Notes under the pieces: generated by a model
What the model was told of the DNA's origin: nothing
Seen by the model: only the letters and a program-made list of their open reading frames with translations
Databases searched by the model: none
Source: Streptomyces anulatus
GTDB lineage: Bacteria > Actinomycetota > Actinomycetes > Streptomycetales > Streptomycetaceae
Direction: 5' to 3'
Assembly (NCBI RefSeq): GCF_000721175.1
Contig: NZ_JOEZ01000012.1
Span: 248,001-312,000 of the forward strand
DNA length: 64,000 bases
Made by a program: the position numbers and the translations under genes
Shown here: positions 50,678 to 61,079 of the stretch, piece after piece
Numbering within the stretch: the first letter of the stretch is position 1
Layout of the letters: every line of letters starts with the position of its first letter

Positions 50678-51345
50678 CAAAATTCCGTCTTGTCGTCTGC
50701 GTGAGTATCCGGGGTGTCCGGTGCGTCCGGATCGAACGACGGCACACCCTCTAGCGTCTCAGCCTCGATCGCGTCCGCCTCCGGGAGGAAGGGCGCGAGC
50801 TCCGGGAGCTCGTCCAGGCCGCGCAGGCCCATTCGCTCCAGAAAGTAGTTCGTCGTCCTGTACAGGATCGCACCTGTTTCGGGTTCCGCGCCCGCCTCCG
50901 CCACCAGGCCCCTCTGGAGGAGGGTCCGCATGACCCCGTCGCAGTTCACTCCGCGCACCGCCGAGACCCTGGATCGGCTCACCGGCTGCCGGTACGCGAC
51001 CACCGCCAGCGTCTCCAGCGCGGCCTGGGTGAGCCGGGCGTGCCGGCCGTCCAGGACGAAGCCCTCCACGGCCGCCGCGTACTCGGGGCGGGTGTAGAAC
51101 CGCCAGCCGCCCGCGACGAGCCGCAGCTCGAAGCCCCGGCGCTGCACGGTGTACTCGTCGGCCAGCTCCCGCAGCGCGTCCGCCACGGCCCTGCGGGGCC
51201 GCTGGAGCACCTTGGCCAGGTGGTCGACGGTGGCGGGCTCGTCGACGACCATGAGGACCGCCTCCAGGGCGGGCTTCAGATCGAGCGCGGCGACCGCGGC
51301 CTCGTCGTCCGGTCCGCCGTCCTGTGCGGTGGGCTGCGCGCTCAT
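50677..51345 (-). CDS. scpB: segregation and condensation protein B
   Basis: The 222-residue protein has two winged helices: LKPALEAVLMVVDEPATVDHLAKVL for the first, and RLTQAALETLAVVAYRQPVSRSRVSAVRGVN with LLQRGLVAEAGAEPETGAILYRTT for the second. This is the ScpB pattern. ScpB dimers bind ScpA and control SMC ATPase activity in chromosome condensation. The acidic tail (ETLEGVPSFDPDAPDTPDTH) is typical in streptomycetes. The start overlaps the scpA stop by four bases. Confidence 0.93.
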   Translation of the reverse strand: MSAQPTAQDGGPDDEAAVAALDLKPALEAVLMVVDEPATVDHLAKVLQRPRRAVADALRELADEYTVQRRGFELRLVAGGWRFYTRPEYAAAVEGFVLDGRHARLTQAALETLAVVAYRQPVSRSRVSAVRGVNCDGVMRTLLQRGLVAEAGAEPETGAILYRTTNYFLERMGLRGLDELPELAPFLPEADAIEAETLEGVPSFDPDAPDTPDTHADDKTEF

Positions 51346-52355
51346 TCCCGTACGTCCTCCTCTTCAGCCGCCCCGTCGAGGTCCTGGTCGAACTCGTCCG
51401 TCACCACCGGATCCGCGTCCGCCCCGCCGCACCAGGCCACCGACAGGTCGCCCAGCGCCTCGTCCTGGTCGAGGGTGACGGCCTTCTCGCGGTACAGCTC
51501 CAGCAGGGCCAGGAAGCGGGCCACCACGGTCAGGGTGTCCGGCGCGTCCGCGGTCAGCTCCTCGAAGCTCACCGCCTTCCCCGCCTCGCGCAGCCGCTCC
51601 ACCACCAGACCCGCCTGCTCCCGGACGCTGACCAGCGGGGCGTGGATGTGGTCGACGTACACCTGCGGCTCGGGCTTCGGCCGCATCGCCTTGACCGCGA
51701 GCTTCGCGAAGCCGTCGGGCCCGATGCTGATGACCACCTCGGGAAGCAGCTCGGCGTGGTGGTCCTCCAGGCCGACGGTACGGGGGTAGCGGCGCGCCTC
51801 GGACTCCAGGCGGCCCTGGAAGATCTCGGCGATCTGCTTGTACGCGCGGTACTGGAGCAGCCGCGCGAAGAGCAGGTCCCGCGCCTCCAGGAGCGCGAGG
51901 TCGGCCTCGTCCTCGACCTCGGCGGCGGGCAGCAGCCGGGCGGCCTTGAGGTCGAGCAGCGTGGCGGCGACGACGAGGAACTCGGTGGTCTGGTCGAGGT
52001 CCCAGTCGGGGCCCATGGCACGGATGTACGCCATGAACTCGTCGGTGACCTTCGACAGGGCGACCTCGGTCACGTCCAGCTTGTGCTTGGAGATCAGCTG
52101 GAGGAGGAGGTCGAAGGGGCCCTCGAAGTTCACCAGCCGGACGGTGAAACGCTTGTCGTCCGGCGCCGGCTCCGCCTCTTGTACGGGCTCCGGCTCCTGT
52201 ACGGGTACGGGCTCCTGTACGGGTACGGGCTCCTGTACGGGTACGGGCTCCGGATCCGGAGCCACCCCCTCCGCCTCCACGGGCGGCGCCCCCGCCCCCG
52301 GCCCCCGCCCCAGGGCACGGCGGCGCGGGGTGGCGGGGTCGGCGGGCGTGGGCAT
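51342..52355 (-). CDS. scpA: segregation and condensation protein A (kleisin)
   Basis: The 337-residue kleisin has an N-terminal SMC-binding part (FTVRLVNFEGPFDLLLQLISKHKLDVTEV), a middle stretch (LVVAATLLDLKAARLLPAAE) and a C-terminal winged helix (VSFEELTADAPDTLTVVARFLALLELYREK). A Pro/Glu/Val repeat region (PVPVQEPVPVQEPVPVQEPE) lies in the first 65 residues, encoded by an exact 18-bp tandem repeat. ScpA bridges the SMC heads. It starts an operon scpA-scpB-rluB with 4-base overlaps, 83 bases after the small ParA partner gene. Confidence 0.93.
   Translation of the reverse strand: MPTPADPATPRRRALGRGPGAGAPPVEAEGVAPDPEPVPVQEPVPVQEPVPVQEPEPVQEAEPAPDDKRFTVRLVNFEGPFDLLLQLISKHKLDVTEVALSKVTDEFMAYIRAMGPDWDLDQTTEFLVVAATLLDLKAARLLPAAEVEDEADLALLEARDLLFARLLQYRAYKQIAEIFQGRLESEARRYPRTVGLEDHHAELLPEVVISIGPDGFAKLAVKAMRPKPEPQVYVDHIHAPLVSVREQAGLVVERLREAGKAVSFEELTADAPDTLTVVARFLALLELYREKAVTLDQDEALGDLSVAWCGGADADPVVTDEFDQDLDGAAEEEDVRE
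52193..52246. repeat. three exact copies of an 18-bp tandem repeat inside scpA
   Basis: The unit GCTCCTGTACGGGTACGG is repeated three times without change and encodes PVPVQE units in the ScpA N-terminus. Because 18 is a multiple of three, copy-number change would keep the frame. Confidence 0.85.
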
Positions 52356-52438
52356 GGTGGTCCAGGGGTGGGGCGGCGGCGCGGACGGGTCCCGCCGGTC
52401 GGCGGGCCCTGCGGGGCAGGCTACCCGCGCCGTGCCGC

Positions 52439-53005
52439 TCAGCGGCCGCGCAGCCGCCGTACGAGGATGCTCGCGTCGCCCCGGGACTCCAGGTCGGCCA
52501 GGACCACCGCCACCGCCTCACGGACGATGCGGCCGCGGTCGACGGCGAGGCCGTGCTCGCCGCGCAGGACGAGCCGGGCGTGTTCGAGGTCCATCAGCTC
52601 CTCGGCGGAGACGTAGACCGTGATCTTCTCGTCGTGGCGTTCCCGGCCGCTGGGGCGGCGGTTAGCGCCGCGTCCGCCGCCGCGCCTGCGCTGCTGCTGG
52701 ACCGCCGGGGGCTGCTCGGCCGGGGCGGCGGAGGACGCGGGGCGCTCGCCGGAGACGGCCTTGCCGGACGGGGAACGCCCGCCCTCGCCGCCGCGGCCGC
52801 GGGGGTCGCCGCCGTCGGCGTCGGCCGCGGCGTGCTCCTCACGGTCGGCGGACGGGGCCTGGCCGGAGGGGTCGCTCTCCCCGGCGGGTGCGGGCACCCG
52901 CGGCTCGCCGTTCGCCTTGCGCCGCCGCTCCGCCGGGGAGGACGACTGGAGGCCCATCCCGCCTCCGGTGGTACGGAACAGTTCGTCGGCCCCCGGCAGA
53001 CTCAC
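52439..53005 (-). CDS. small partner protein of ParA with a C-terminal ribbon-helix-helix-like domain
   Basis: The 188-residue protein has a polar, disordered N-terminal two-thirds. The conserved C-terminus reads KITVYVSAEELMDLEHARLV, then GRIVREAVAVVLADLESRGD, which resembles a ribbon-helix-helix DNA-binding domain. The GTG start overlaps the parA stop as GTGA. Its position between parA and scpA suggests a role in segregation, perhaps as a DNA-binding partner or regulator of this ParA. It is not the chromosomal ParB. The function is inferred from context only. Confidence 0.7.
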   Translation of the reverse strand: MSLPGADELFRTTGGGMGLQSSSPAERRRKANGEPRVPAPAGESDPSGQAPSADREEHAAADADGGDPRGRGGEGGRSPSGKAVSGERPASSAAPAEQPPAVQQQRRRGGGRGANRRPSGRERHDEKITVYVSAEELMDLEHARLVLRGEHGLAVDRGRIVREAVAVVLADLESRGDASILVRRLRGR

Positions 53006-54162
53006 TCGGCGTGACACCGGGCGAGCACCTCCCTGGCGAGCTGGCGATAGGCGGCTGCGCCGACCGAGTTGGAGGCGTAGGTGGTGATGGGCTCACCGGC
53101 GACCGTGGTCTCCGGGAAGCGGACCGTGCGCCCGATGACCGTGTGGTAGACGTGCTCGTCGAAGGCCTCGACGACGCGCGCCAGGACCTCGCGGCTGTGC
53201 ACCGTACGGGAGTCGTACATGGTGGCGAGGATGCCGTCGAGCTCCAGCTCCGGGTTGAGCCGCTCCTGGACCTTCTCGATGGTCTCGGTGAGCAGCGCCA
53301 CCCCGCGCAGCGCGAAGAACTCGCACTCCAGCGGCACTATGACCTTGTGAGCGGCCGTCAGGGCGTTCACGGTCAGCAGGCCGAGGGAGGGCTGACAGTC
53401 GATCACGATGTAGTCGTAGTCGGCCATCAGCGGCTTCAGGGCGCGCTGGAGCGTGGACTCGCGGGCCACCTCGCTGACGAGCTGCACCTCGGCCGCGGAG
53501 AGGTCGATGTTGCTGGGCAGCAGGTCCATGTTGGGGACCGCGGTCTTGAGCAGGACGTCGTCGGCCGCCATGCCCCGCTCCATGAGCAGGTTGTAGACGG
53601 TGAGGTCCAGCTCCATCGGGTTGACCCCGAGGCCGACGGAGAGCGCGCCCTGCGGGTCGAAGTCGACGAGCAGGACCCGGCGCCCGTACTCCGCGAGCGC
53701 GGCGCCCAGGTTGATGGTCGACGTGGTCTTGCCGACGCCGCCCTTCTGGTTGCACATCGCGATGATCTTCGCGGGGCCGTGGTCGGTCAGGGGGCCCGGG
53801 ATCGGGAAGTACGGCAGCGGCCGTCCGGTCGGGCCGATGCGCTCGCGGCGCTGACGCGCGGCGTCGGGCGCGAGGGTGGCCGCGTACTCCGGATCGGGCT
53901 CGTACTCGGCGTCGGGGTCGTAGAAGTGCCCCTCGGGCACCTCGGCGAAGTCGGCGAAGCGGTCGGTGTCCCGGCTGCTCTCGTTGCCGGCCATGGCGTT
54001 CACGTGTAGGCCGTCCATCATCTGGGGGGCTGTCGTCATGTGCTGTTGGGTGGCGAAGGTGCGGACAGCGACGGAGCCGACAGCTTCGAGCCCGATCGGG
54101 CTCAGACCCCGTGCAGGCATCCCTGGTTGACCACCCCCGGGAGTAATTGTCGACTCATTCAC
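53002..54162 (-). CDS. ParA-family ATPase (Soj/MinD type)
   Basis: The 386-residue protein has a disordered 110-residue N-terminus, then the ParA core: IIAMCNQKGGVGKTTSTINLG (deviant Walker A with signature Lys), VLLVDFDPQGALSVGLGVNP, YDYIVIDCQPSLGLLTVNAL, and LECEFFALRGVALLTETIEKV. It binds ATP and DNA and positions cargo. This is the paralogue next to scpAB in streptomycetes, not the parAB pair near oriC. The GTG start has AAGGAGG 11 bases upstream. A possible promoter lies at 54238-54267. Confidence 0.9.
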   Translation of the reverse strand: MNESTITPGGGQPGMPARGLSPIGLEAVGSVAVRTFATQQHMTTAPQMMDGLHVNAMAGNESSRDTDRFADFAEVPEGHFYDPDAEYEPDPEYAATLAPDAARQRRERIGPTGRPLPYFPIPGPLTDHGPAKIIAMCNQKGGVGKTTSTINLGAALAEYGRRVLLVDFDPQGALSVGLGVNPMELDLTVYNLLMERGMAADDVLLKTAVPNMDLLPSNIDLSAAEVQLVSEVARESTLQRALKPLMADYDYIVIDCQPSLGLLTVNALTAAHKVIVPLECEFFALRGVALLTETIEKVQERLNPELELDGILATMYDSRTVHSREVLARVVEAFDEHVYHTVIGRTVRFPETTVAGEPITTYASNSVGAAAYRQLAREVLARCHAE

Positions 54163-54237
54163 AAGTCGTCTTACCTCCTTGGACGTGACCAGGAAACTTA
54201 TCGATAGGTCAGCGTGGCACCATGCCGACGATTGGCG

Positions 54238-54267
54238 ACTCTATGGCGTGTCACCGGTCCGCAGCAA
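54238..54267 (-). promoter_or_regulatory. possible promoter of the ParA-family gene
   Basis: Leftward, TTGCTG and TAGAGT are separated by 18 bases, a fair match to a vegetative Streptomyces promoter, 76-105 bases before the GTG start. Confidence 0.35.
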
Positions 54268-54420
54268 CACAATCCGCCGGACCCGGCCCGATGTGTCGGC
54301 AATCGAACGCCTCGCTGTCAAGGGTGCACAGCGACCAAGCCGCACATTTCACCGCAGCACGAAACGGGTAAAGGGTTATGTTCGACGCGAGTTGCGCAAG
54401 GGCCTCACAGGGCCCGATAC

Positions 54421-54461
54421 ACGTCCGGCCGGACCTTGCTCGGCAAGGTCCGGCCGGACGT
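54421..54461 (-). terminator. terminator downstream of ald
   Basis: ACGTCCGGCCGGACCTTG pairs perfectly over 18 bases with its complement around a 5-base loop, about 27 bases past the ald stop. Confidence 0.85.
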
Positions 54462-54487
54462 GCGATGTTGACGGAGGGGTTGACCCG

Positions 54488-55612
54488 TCAGCCGAGGAGC
54501 GTGCTCAGCTCGACGTGCGGAAGGTCGTGCGCCTCGGCCACCTCGCGGTAAACCACCTGGCCCTCATGGGTGTTGAGGCCCTTGGCGAGTGCGGCGTCGC
54601 GGCGCAGGGCGTCGGCCCAGCCACGGTTCGCGAGCTCCACGATGTAGGGCAGCGTCGCGTTGGTGAGCGCGTAGGTGGAGGTGTGGGGCACCGCGCCGGG
54701 CATGTTGGCGACGCAGTAGAAGACCGAGTCGTGGACCTGGAAGGTCGGCTCGGCGTGGGTCGTCGGACGCGAGTCCTCGAAGCAGCCACCCTGGTCGATT
54801 GCAATGTCGACAAGTACACTTCCGGGCTTCATCTTGGCGACGAGCTCGTTGGTGACCAGCTTCGGGGCCTTGGCTCCGGGGATCAGGACGGCGCCGATGA
54901 CGAGGTCGGCCTCGACGACGGCCTTCTCCAGCTCGAAGGCGTTGGAGACGACGGTCTGCACCTTGGTGCCGAAGATCTTGTCGGCCTCGCGCAGCTTGTT
55001 GATGTCGCGGTCGAGCAGCGTGACGTGGAAACCGAGGCCCACGGCGATCTGGGTGGCACTCCAGCCGGAGACGCCGCCGCCGATGACGACGGCCTTGCCG
55101 GCCGCGGTGCCGGGGACGCCGCCGGGCAGCACGCCGCGACCGCCGACGGAGCGCATCAGGTGGTACGCGCCGACCTGCGGGGCGAGGCGGCCCGCGACCT
55201 CGGACATCGGGGCGAGCAGCGGGAGGGCGCGGTTCGCGGTCTCGACCGTCTCGTAGGCGATGGCGGTGGTGCCGGAGGCCAGCAGCGCGTCGGTGCACTC
55301 GCGGGAGGCGGCGAGGTGCAGGTACGTGAAGAGCGTCTGGTCCTTTCGGAGGCGGTGGTACTCCTCGGCGACCGGCTCCTTGACCTTCAGCAGCAGGTCG
55401 GCGGTGGCCCAGACCTCGTCGGCGGTGGGCAGGATCCGCGCACCGGCGGCGACGAACTCCTGGTCCGTGATGGACGAGCCGACGCCGGCGCTCTGCTCGA
55501 TGACGACCTCGTGGCCGTGACGGACGAGCTCATGCACTCCGGCGGGGGTGATCGCCACCCGGAACTCGTTGTTCTTGACTTCGCGGGGGATGCCGACCTT
55601 CACGTCGATCAC
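54488..55612 (-). CDS. ald: L-alanine dehydrogenase
   Basis: The 374-residue enzyme starts with VKVGIPREVKNNEFRVAITP, the alanine dehydrogenase/PNT N-terminal signature. It contains the substrate segment LFTYLHLAASRECTDALL (catalytic His), then VVIGGGVSGWSATQIAVGLG (NAD binding) and VLVDIAIDQGGCFEDSRPTTH. It catalyses reversible NAD-dependent deamination of alanine to pyruvate, used for nitrogen assimilation or growth on alanine and often induced in sporulating actinomycetes. The GTG start (VIDVKVG) was kept; a second GTG three codons later is possible. It is a single-gene unit with its own terminator. Confidence 0.95.
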   Translation of the reverse strand: MIDVKVGIPREVKNNEFRVAITPAGVHELVRHGHEVVIEQSAGVGSSITDQEFVAAGARILPTADEVWATADLLLKVKEPVAEEYHRLRKDQTLFTYLHLAASRECTDALLASGTTAIAYETVETANRALPLLAPMSEVAGRLAPQVGAYHLMRSVGGRGVLPGGVPGTAAGKAVVIGGGVSGWSATQIAVGLGFHVTLLDRDINKLREADKIFGTKVQTVVSNAFELEKAVVEADLVIGAVLIPGAKAPKLVTNELVAKMKPGSVLVDIAIDQGGCFEDSRPTTHAEPTFQVHDSVFYCVANMPGAVPHTSTYALTNATLPYIVELANRGWADALRRDAALAKGLNTHEGQVVYREVAEAHDLPHVELSTLLG

Positions 55613-55747
55613 GGTCCTTGGCTCGGAGGGTCATCCGGGCACAACGGTGCATACCCGGACATATACAGCATAAATGGGAGACGCCACGGAGGAACGCGGC
55701 AGAGCCAGTCTAATGAAGGACTTCGCGCTGTCTAGCCTTACAAAGCA

Positions 55748-57880
55748 TTAACTTTCCGTCGAAGCACTGCGGATTTCGTAGGCAGGGGCCTCCTCACCCA
55801 GCAATCTATCGGCCGCAGCCCGGTGCAGCCTGGCAGCCGCGGGGTCCCCGAGCCGGTCCAGCGTGTCGGCGAGACGCAGCTGCAGCGCCGCCTGAAGCCG
55901 CACGTCACCGGCACGCCGGGCCAGGTCGACCGCCTCCCGGCAGGTCTGGAGCGAGTCGTGCGGCCGGCCCGCGTACTCCTGGACCCGGGCCGCCTCGCTG
56001 AGCGCCCGCGCCTGGGCCGCCGGATCGCCGAGCCTGCGGTGGCCCGCCACGGCGGCGCGCCAGTTCCGCAGCGCCTCGCCGTAGCGCCCGGCGTACGTGT
56101 GGACCGCCCCGAGCCGCCCGTACAGCCGGGCCTCGTCCGCGCGCTCCCCCTGGGTCAGCCGCTGGGAGAGCGCCCGGCCGTACCAGTCGGCGGCCCGGTG
56201 GTAGTCCCCCAGCTCCTCGTACGCGCCGCCTACGGATTCCATCGCGCGGCCGGTCGCGTACAGGTCCTTCGCGGCCTTTCCGGCGTCCAGCGCGGCCCGG
56301 TAGCGGGTCAGCGCGTCCCGGGTGCGGCCGGTGCGGGCGTCCAGGTCGGCGAGGTTCAGCAGGGCAGCCGCCTGCTCGCGGGGCAGCTCGCGGCGGAGCG
56401 CCACGTCCAGGACGAGACCGTGCAGCCCGTACAGCTCGGCAGCCGCCTCCTCCGTCCCCCGGTGCGCGGCCAGGGCTCGCACCAGGGCCGCCACCAGCCG
56501 CCGCGCCAGGGTGTCGAGCTCGCCGTCCGCCACGGCGAGGCGGGCCGATGCGAGCAGGGCGGGCTGGCGGACCCGCAGCCAGGCGCCCGCCTCCTCCGCG
56601 CTCGGGAAGCGCAGCGAGCGGGGCAGTCCGGCGAGCTTGCCGCGAGCGGTGGAGCCCTCCGGTTCGGTGATCGCCCGGCACGCCTGGAGCCGGCGCACGG
56701 CCCGCTCCAGCATCCGGGCGCGGGCGAGCTGGATCTCGGCCGGCCGGTCCCGGTCCTCCAGCAGCGCCCGCAGCAGCGGGGCGAGGCAGCCGGGCACCGC
56801 GTACTGGGGGTGGGCCGCGTTGTCCGTGCGCAGCAGCCCGAGCTTCACGAAGTCGTCGAGGGTGGAGCGGGCGGCCGAGACCGAGCAGCCGGCCAGCGCG
56901 GAGGCCGTGTGGGCGTCGGCGAGCCCGGCGGGGGCGAGGGCCAGCAGGCGCAGTATCCGGGCGGCGGTCGTCGGCAGGGAGTCGTGGACGAGCCGGAACG
57001 CGCGGGCCAGCGGCCGGGCGCCGGTGGGCTGCTGCTCGCCGGAGTCGGGCAGCTCGTGCAGCTGCTTGGCGACGTCGGCGACCGAGGCCGTGGGGTGGGC
57101 GGCGAGCAGGCCGCCCATCAGGGCGAGCGCCGCGGGCTGTCCCCCGCACACCTCGGAGAGCGTCTCCGCGGTGCGGGGGTCGACGGTGATGCGGACCTGC
57201 CCGATGGCGCGGGCGAGCAGCCGCACCGCCGCGCCCGCCTCCAGCCCGCCGAGCGTGCAGGGCCGCACGTCGGGGATGCCGGTCAGCGGGCCGGTCGCGG
57301 TGGCGACGACCAGGCAGTCCGGGTTCTCCGGGAGCAGCGGGTCGACCTGCTCGGCGTCGGCCGCGTCGTCGAGCACCAGGACGAGCCGGCGTACGGCGAG
57401 GGCCTCGCGGACCAACTCGGACAGCTCGTCCTGATCGGCGCCGGGCGGGACCGCCACTCCGAGGAGGCCGAGGATCTCGCCGGCGGTGCGTTCGGTGGGG
57501 ACGCTCTCGCCGCCGGGGTCGGTGAGGCCGACCCGGAGCACCCCGTCGGGGTAGTCGCCGGAGCCCGTACCGGGTACGGCCCAGGGCCCTGCGCCCGCGG
57601 CCGTCGCGGCGGCCCCGGCGGCGTCGGTTCCGGTGAGCGCCCCGGCCAGTTCCTCGGCGAGTGCGCTGCGGCCGGAGCCGGGGCGGCCGGCGATGAGCAG
57701 GACCCGGGCCCGGGGGGTCTTGCGGCCGGCCAGGGTGTCGAGACCGGCACGCTCGATGTCCGCCCGCAGAGCCTTCAACTCGCGTTCGCGGCCGAAGAAT
57801 CGGGGTGGGGCGGTGCCGGACGGCTCCTCGGCCCCCGGAACCTTCGCCGGGCCGCTGGTGTCCACCGCCTGATCGGTCAC
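55748..57880 (-). CDS. NB-ARC-like ATPase with TPR repeats
   Basis: The 710-residue protein starts with a short Pro/Ala-rich part and FFGRERELKALRADIERAGL. An NTPase core follows with VLLIAGRPGSGRSALAEELA, whose Walker A has Arg where Lys is usual, and RRLVLVLDDAADAEQVDPLL (Walker B). A winged-helix-like region (RILRLLALAPAGLADAHTAS) and TPR-like helices (AMESVGGAYEELGDYHRAAD, LYGRLGAVHTYAGRYGEALR, ALSEAARVQEYAGRPHDSLQ) complete it. This is the STAND-type layout without the DNA-binding domain found in SARP/LuxR relatives. The function is unknown. The GTG start is preceded by GTGGAGCG. Confidence 0.78.
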   Translation of the reverse strand: MTDQAVDTSGPAKVPGAEEPSGTAPPRFFGRERELKALRADIERAGLDTLAGRKTPRARVLLIAGRPGSGRSALAEELAGALTGTDAAGAAATAAGAGPWAVPGTGSGDYPDGVLRVGLTDPGGESVPTERTAGEILGLLGVAVPPGADQDELSELVREALAVRRLVLVLDDAADAEQVDPLLPENPDCLVVATATGPLTGIPDVRPCTLGGLEAGAAVRLLARAIGQVRITVDPRTAETLSEVCGGQPAALALMGGLLAAHPTASVADVAKQLHELPDSGEQQPTGARPLARAFRLVHDSLPTTAARILRLLALAPAGLADAHTASALAGCSVSAARSTLDDFVKLGLLRTDNAAHPQYAVPGCLAPLLRALLEDRDRPAEIQLARARMLERAVRRLQACRAITEPEGSTARGKLAGLPRSLRFPSAEEAGAWLRVRQPALLASARLAVADGELDTLARRLVAALVRALAAHRGTEEAAAELYGLHGLVLDVALRRELPREQAAALLNLADLDARTGRTRDALTRYRAALDAGKAAKDLYATGRAMESVGGAYEELGDYHRAADWYGRALSQRLTQGERADEARLYGRLGAVHTYAGRYGEALRNWRAAVAGHRRLGDPAAQARALSEAARVQEYAGRPHDSLQTCREAVDLARRAGDVRLQAALQLRLADTLDRLGDPAAARLHRAAADRLLGEEAPAYEIRSASTES

Positions 57881-58092
57881 GAGCCACGCTCCACTTCGCT
57901 GCACGCGGTGCCCGCCGGAACTCCGGTCGGGTGCCTTTCGAGCGTAGTTCAGCGGTGACGACGATCACTGCGGAGCGGGGCGGAGCACGAGGGAACATCC
58001 CCCGATCGGATGAGCATTTCTTCACTTCTTACGATCGCGATGTCCTGGCGATCGTCCGACCGGGGGTACGGTGCGCGGCGGCAGACGGGCCG

Positions 58093-58719
58093 TCAGGCCT
58101 CGAAGGGCCGGGCCGGCCAGGGCGCCTCGGCGGGGCGCAGCGAGTCGATGCCGTCGCCCGCGCGTACGGCGGTGAGCGCGAGCGCCCCGACGACCAGGCA
58201 GTTGTTGTGCACGTCCCCCGCGATCACCGAGCGGACCAGATCGGGCAGCGGCACCCGGGCGTGCTCCATGTCGGCCTCCTCCTCGGACACCGCGTACCGC
58301 TCGCCCTCCGCCTCGGAGAGGTCGCGGGCGAGGAAGATGCGCACGGCCTCGTCGCAGCCGCCGGGCGTGGTGTAGACGTCGGTCAGCACCCGCCAGTCCT
58401 CGGCCTTGACGTGCGCCTCCTCGTACAGCTCGCGCTGCGCGGCGTGCAGGGGGTTCTCGCCGGGGATGTCGAGCAGTCCGGCCGGGATCTCCCAGAGCCG
58501 GTGGCGTACCGGATGGCGGTACTGCCGCAGCACGATGACCCGGTCGTCCTCGTCGATCGCGAGGACGGCGACGGAGCCGGGGTGGACCTGGTAGTCACGG
58601 CCGTGGACGGATCCGTCGGGCATCACCACCTGATCGGTGCGGACGCTGGTCTTGTTGCCGGTGAAGGGGGTGACGGTCGCGGTGACCTGCCACTCCTCGG
58701 GCGTGTCCTGGATACCCAT
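58093..58719 (-). CDS. NUDIX hydrolase, ADP-ribose pyrophosphatase-like
   Basis: The 208-residue protein has the ADP-ribose pyrophosphatase layout: VAVLAIDEDDRVIVLRQYRH, then EIPAGLLDIPGENPLHAAQREL and YEEAHVKAEDW. The Nudix box has the extra residue before its first Glu that is common in this branch, but the usual final Gly is His (EEAH). DVYTTPGGCDEAVRIFLARD follows as the substrate-loop region. It should hydrolyse ADP-ribose or a related nucleotide-sugar to AMP. The ATG follows GGGAGGAC. It lies downstream of pyrG in the same direction. Confidence 0.88.
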   Translation of the reverse strand: MGIQDTPEEWQVTATVTPFTGNKTSVRTDQVVMPDGSVHGRDYQVHPGSVAVLAIDEDDRVIVLRQYRHPVRHRLWEIPAGLLDIPGENPLHAAQRELYEEAHVKAEDWRVLTDVYTTPGGCDEAVRIFLARDLSEAEGERYAVSEEEADMEHARVPLPDLVRSVIAGDVHNNCLVVGALALTAVRAGDGIDSLRPAEAPWPARPFEA

Positions 58720-58747
58720 GTGCGTCCTCCCACGTACAGAACGAAAA

Positions 58748-58785
58748 ACCGGGGCACGGCATCCGTGAAGGATCCGTACCCCGGT
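58748..58785 (-). terminator. terminator hairpin of pyrG, separated from it by a repeat element
   Basis: ACCGGGG-ACGG-ATCC pairs with GGAT-CCGT-CCCCGGT with small bulges around a GTGAA loop. The inverted-repeat element lies between this hairpin and the pyrG stop, so it appears to have been inserted upstream of the original terminator. Confidence 0.6.
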
Positions 58786-58807
58786 CAACCGTAATGCCTG
58801 GGAACTA

Positions 58808-58981
58808 GGGCGTGTTTCGAAAGTCCCGCCTGCTCGGCGACGCCTGGCACGCACGCTCGCTGCGTTGCCGGGATCACCCCGATACGTCCAGTATCGGGGC
58901 GACCCTCCGCCTTGCGATCGCACGCACCAGACGCCGCCGAGCCCGCCCTCCGGGCGGACGGCGCTACTTTCGAAACACGCC

Positions 58982-58982
<1 letters not shown>
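58808..58982 (-). mobile_element. MITE-like element with GGGCGTGTTTCGAAAGT terminal repeats (175 bp)
   Basis: Perfect 17-base terminal inverted repeats GGGCGTGTTTCGAAAGT bound a non-coding element flanked by TA on both sides, a 2-bp target duplication of the type made by many IS5-like elements. The pyrG stop codon TAG is made of the target TA plus the first G of the element. Read leftward, the interior has GGTGCGTGC, a CCCCGATAC-TGGAC-GTATCGGGG stem-loop and AGCGTGCGTGCCAGG, the core shared with the other families. No transposase is present. Confidence 0.88.
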
Positions 58983-60637
<1,655 letters not shown>

Positions 60638-61079
60638 AGCCAAAGGGGGCTCCCGTGGTCGCGATTCTGAGGTGCGTACCGGCTGCCGAACCGGAGATTC
60701 CGGTGGTGCCGTCGCTGCGGTTCGGGGGCCTCGTACGCTGTCGCGAACGACCACCGGTCCACGGGCTACCAGGGTAACAGCGACGGCGGGAGGCTGCTTC
60801 CGGCCACACCCTGCACACGGGCGTCACACCATCACCCCAGGCACTTCACGCCCCACCCGATCAGCTCAGAAATGTTGCGGGGACCGTCGCGCGGATCTTC
60901 GTGGTGCGTCGTATCCTGCTCAAACACTCGCTGCCGAGACGGCCGGGCGGCGGCACCACCCAGGCCGCCCACCGGTAAGGAACTCGTCGGATCTTCCCGG
61001 GTGAAAGACCCTACGACCCCCTTGACCTGCAGTAAGCGCCCTTTGACGGGGCGACATGGCCGTTCGACTGGAGACGCAC
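60638..61079. other. 442-bp divergent region between pyrG and the GH15 gene
   Basis: I see no gene here. Both promoters must lie in it, but none matches well enough to call. An in-frame ATG at 61056 would lengthen the GH15 protein by eight residues. Confidence 0.4.

Larger units (their letters stand above)
54163..54487. other. 325-bp intergenic region with the parA promoter and ald terminator
   Basis: No gene is supported. The left half should carry the parA promoter and its AAGGAGG site. The right end carries the 18-base ald terminator listed separately. Confidence 0.5.

Noticed and set aside
52193..52246. Short regular repeats considered as a CRISPR array
   Set aside because: The 18-bp units are directly adjacent without spacers, in frame within scpA, and encode a Pro/Glu repeat.
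54179..54480. Rightward open frame starting in the parA upstream region
   Set aside because: It has no ribosome site or coding bias and runs antisense through ald. The region holds a promoter and a terminator instead.
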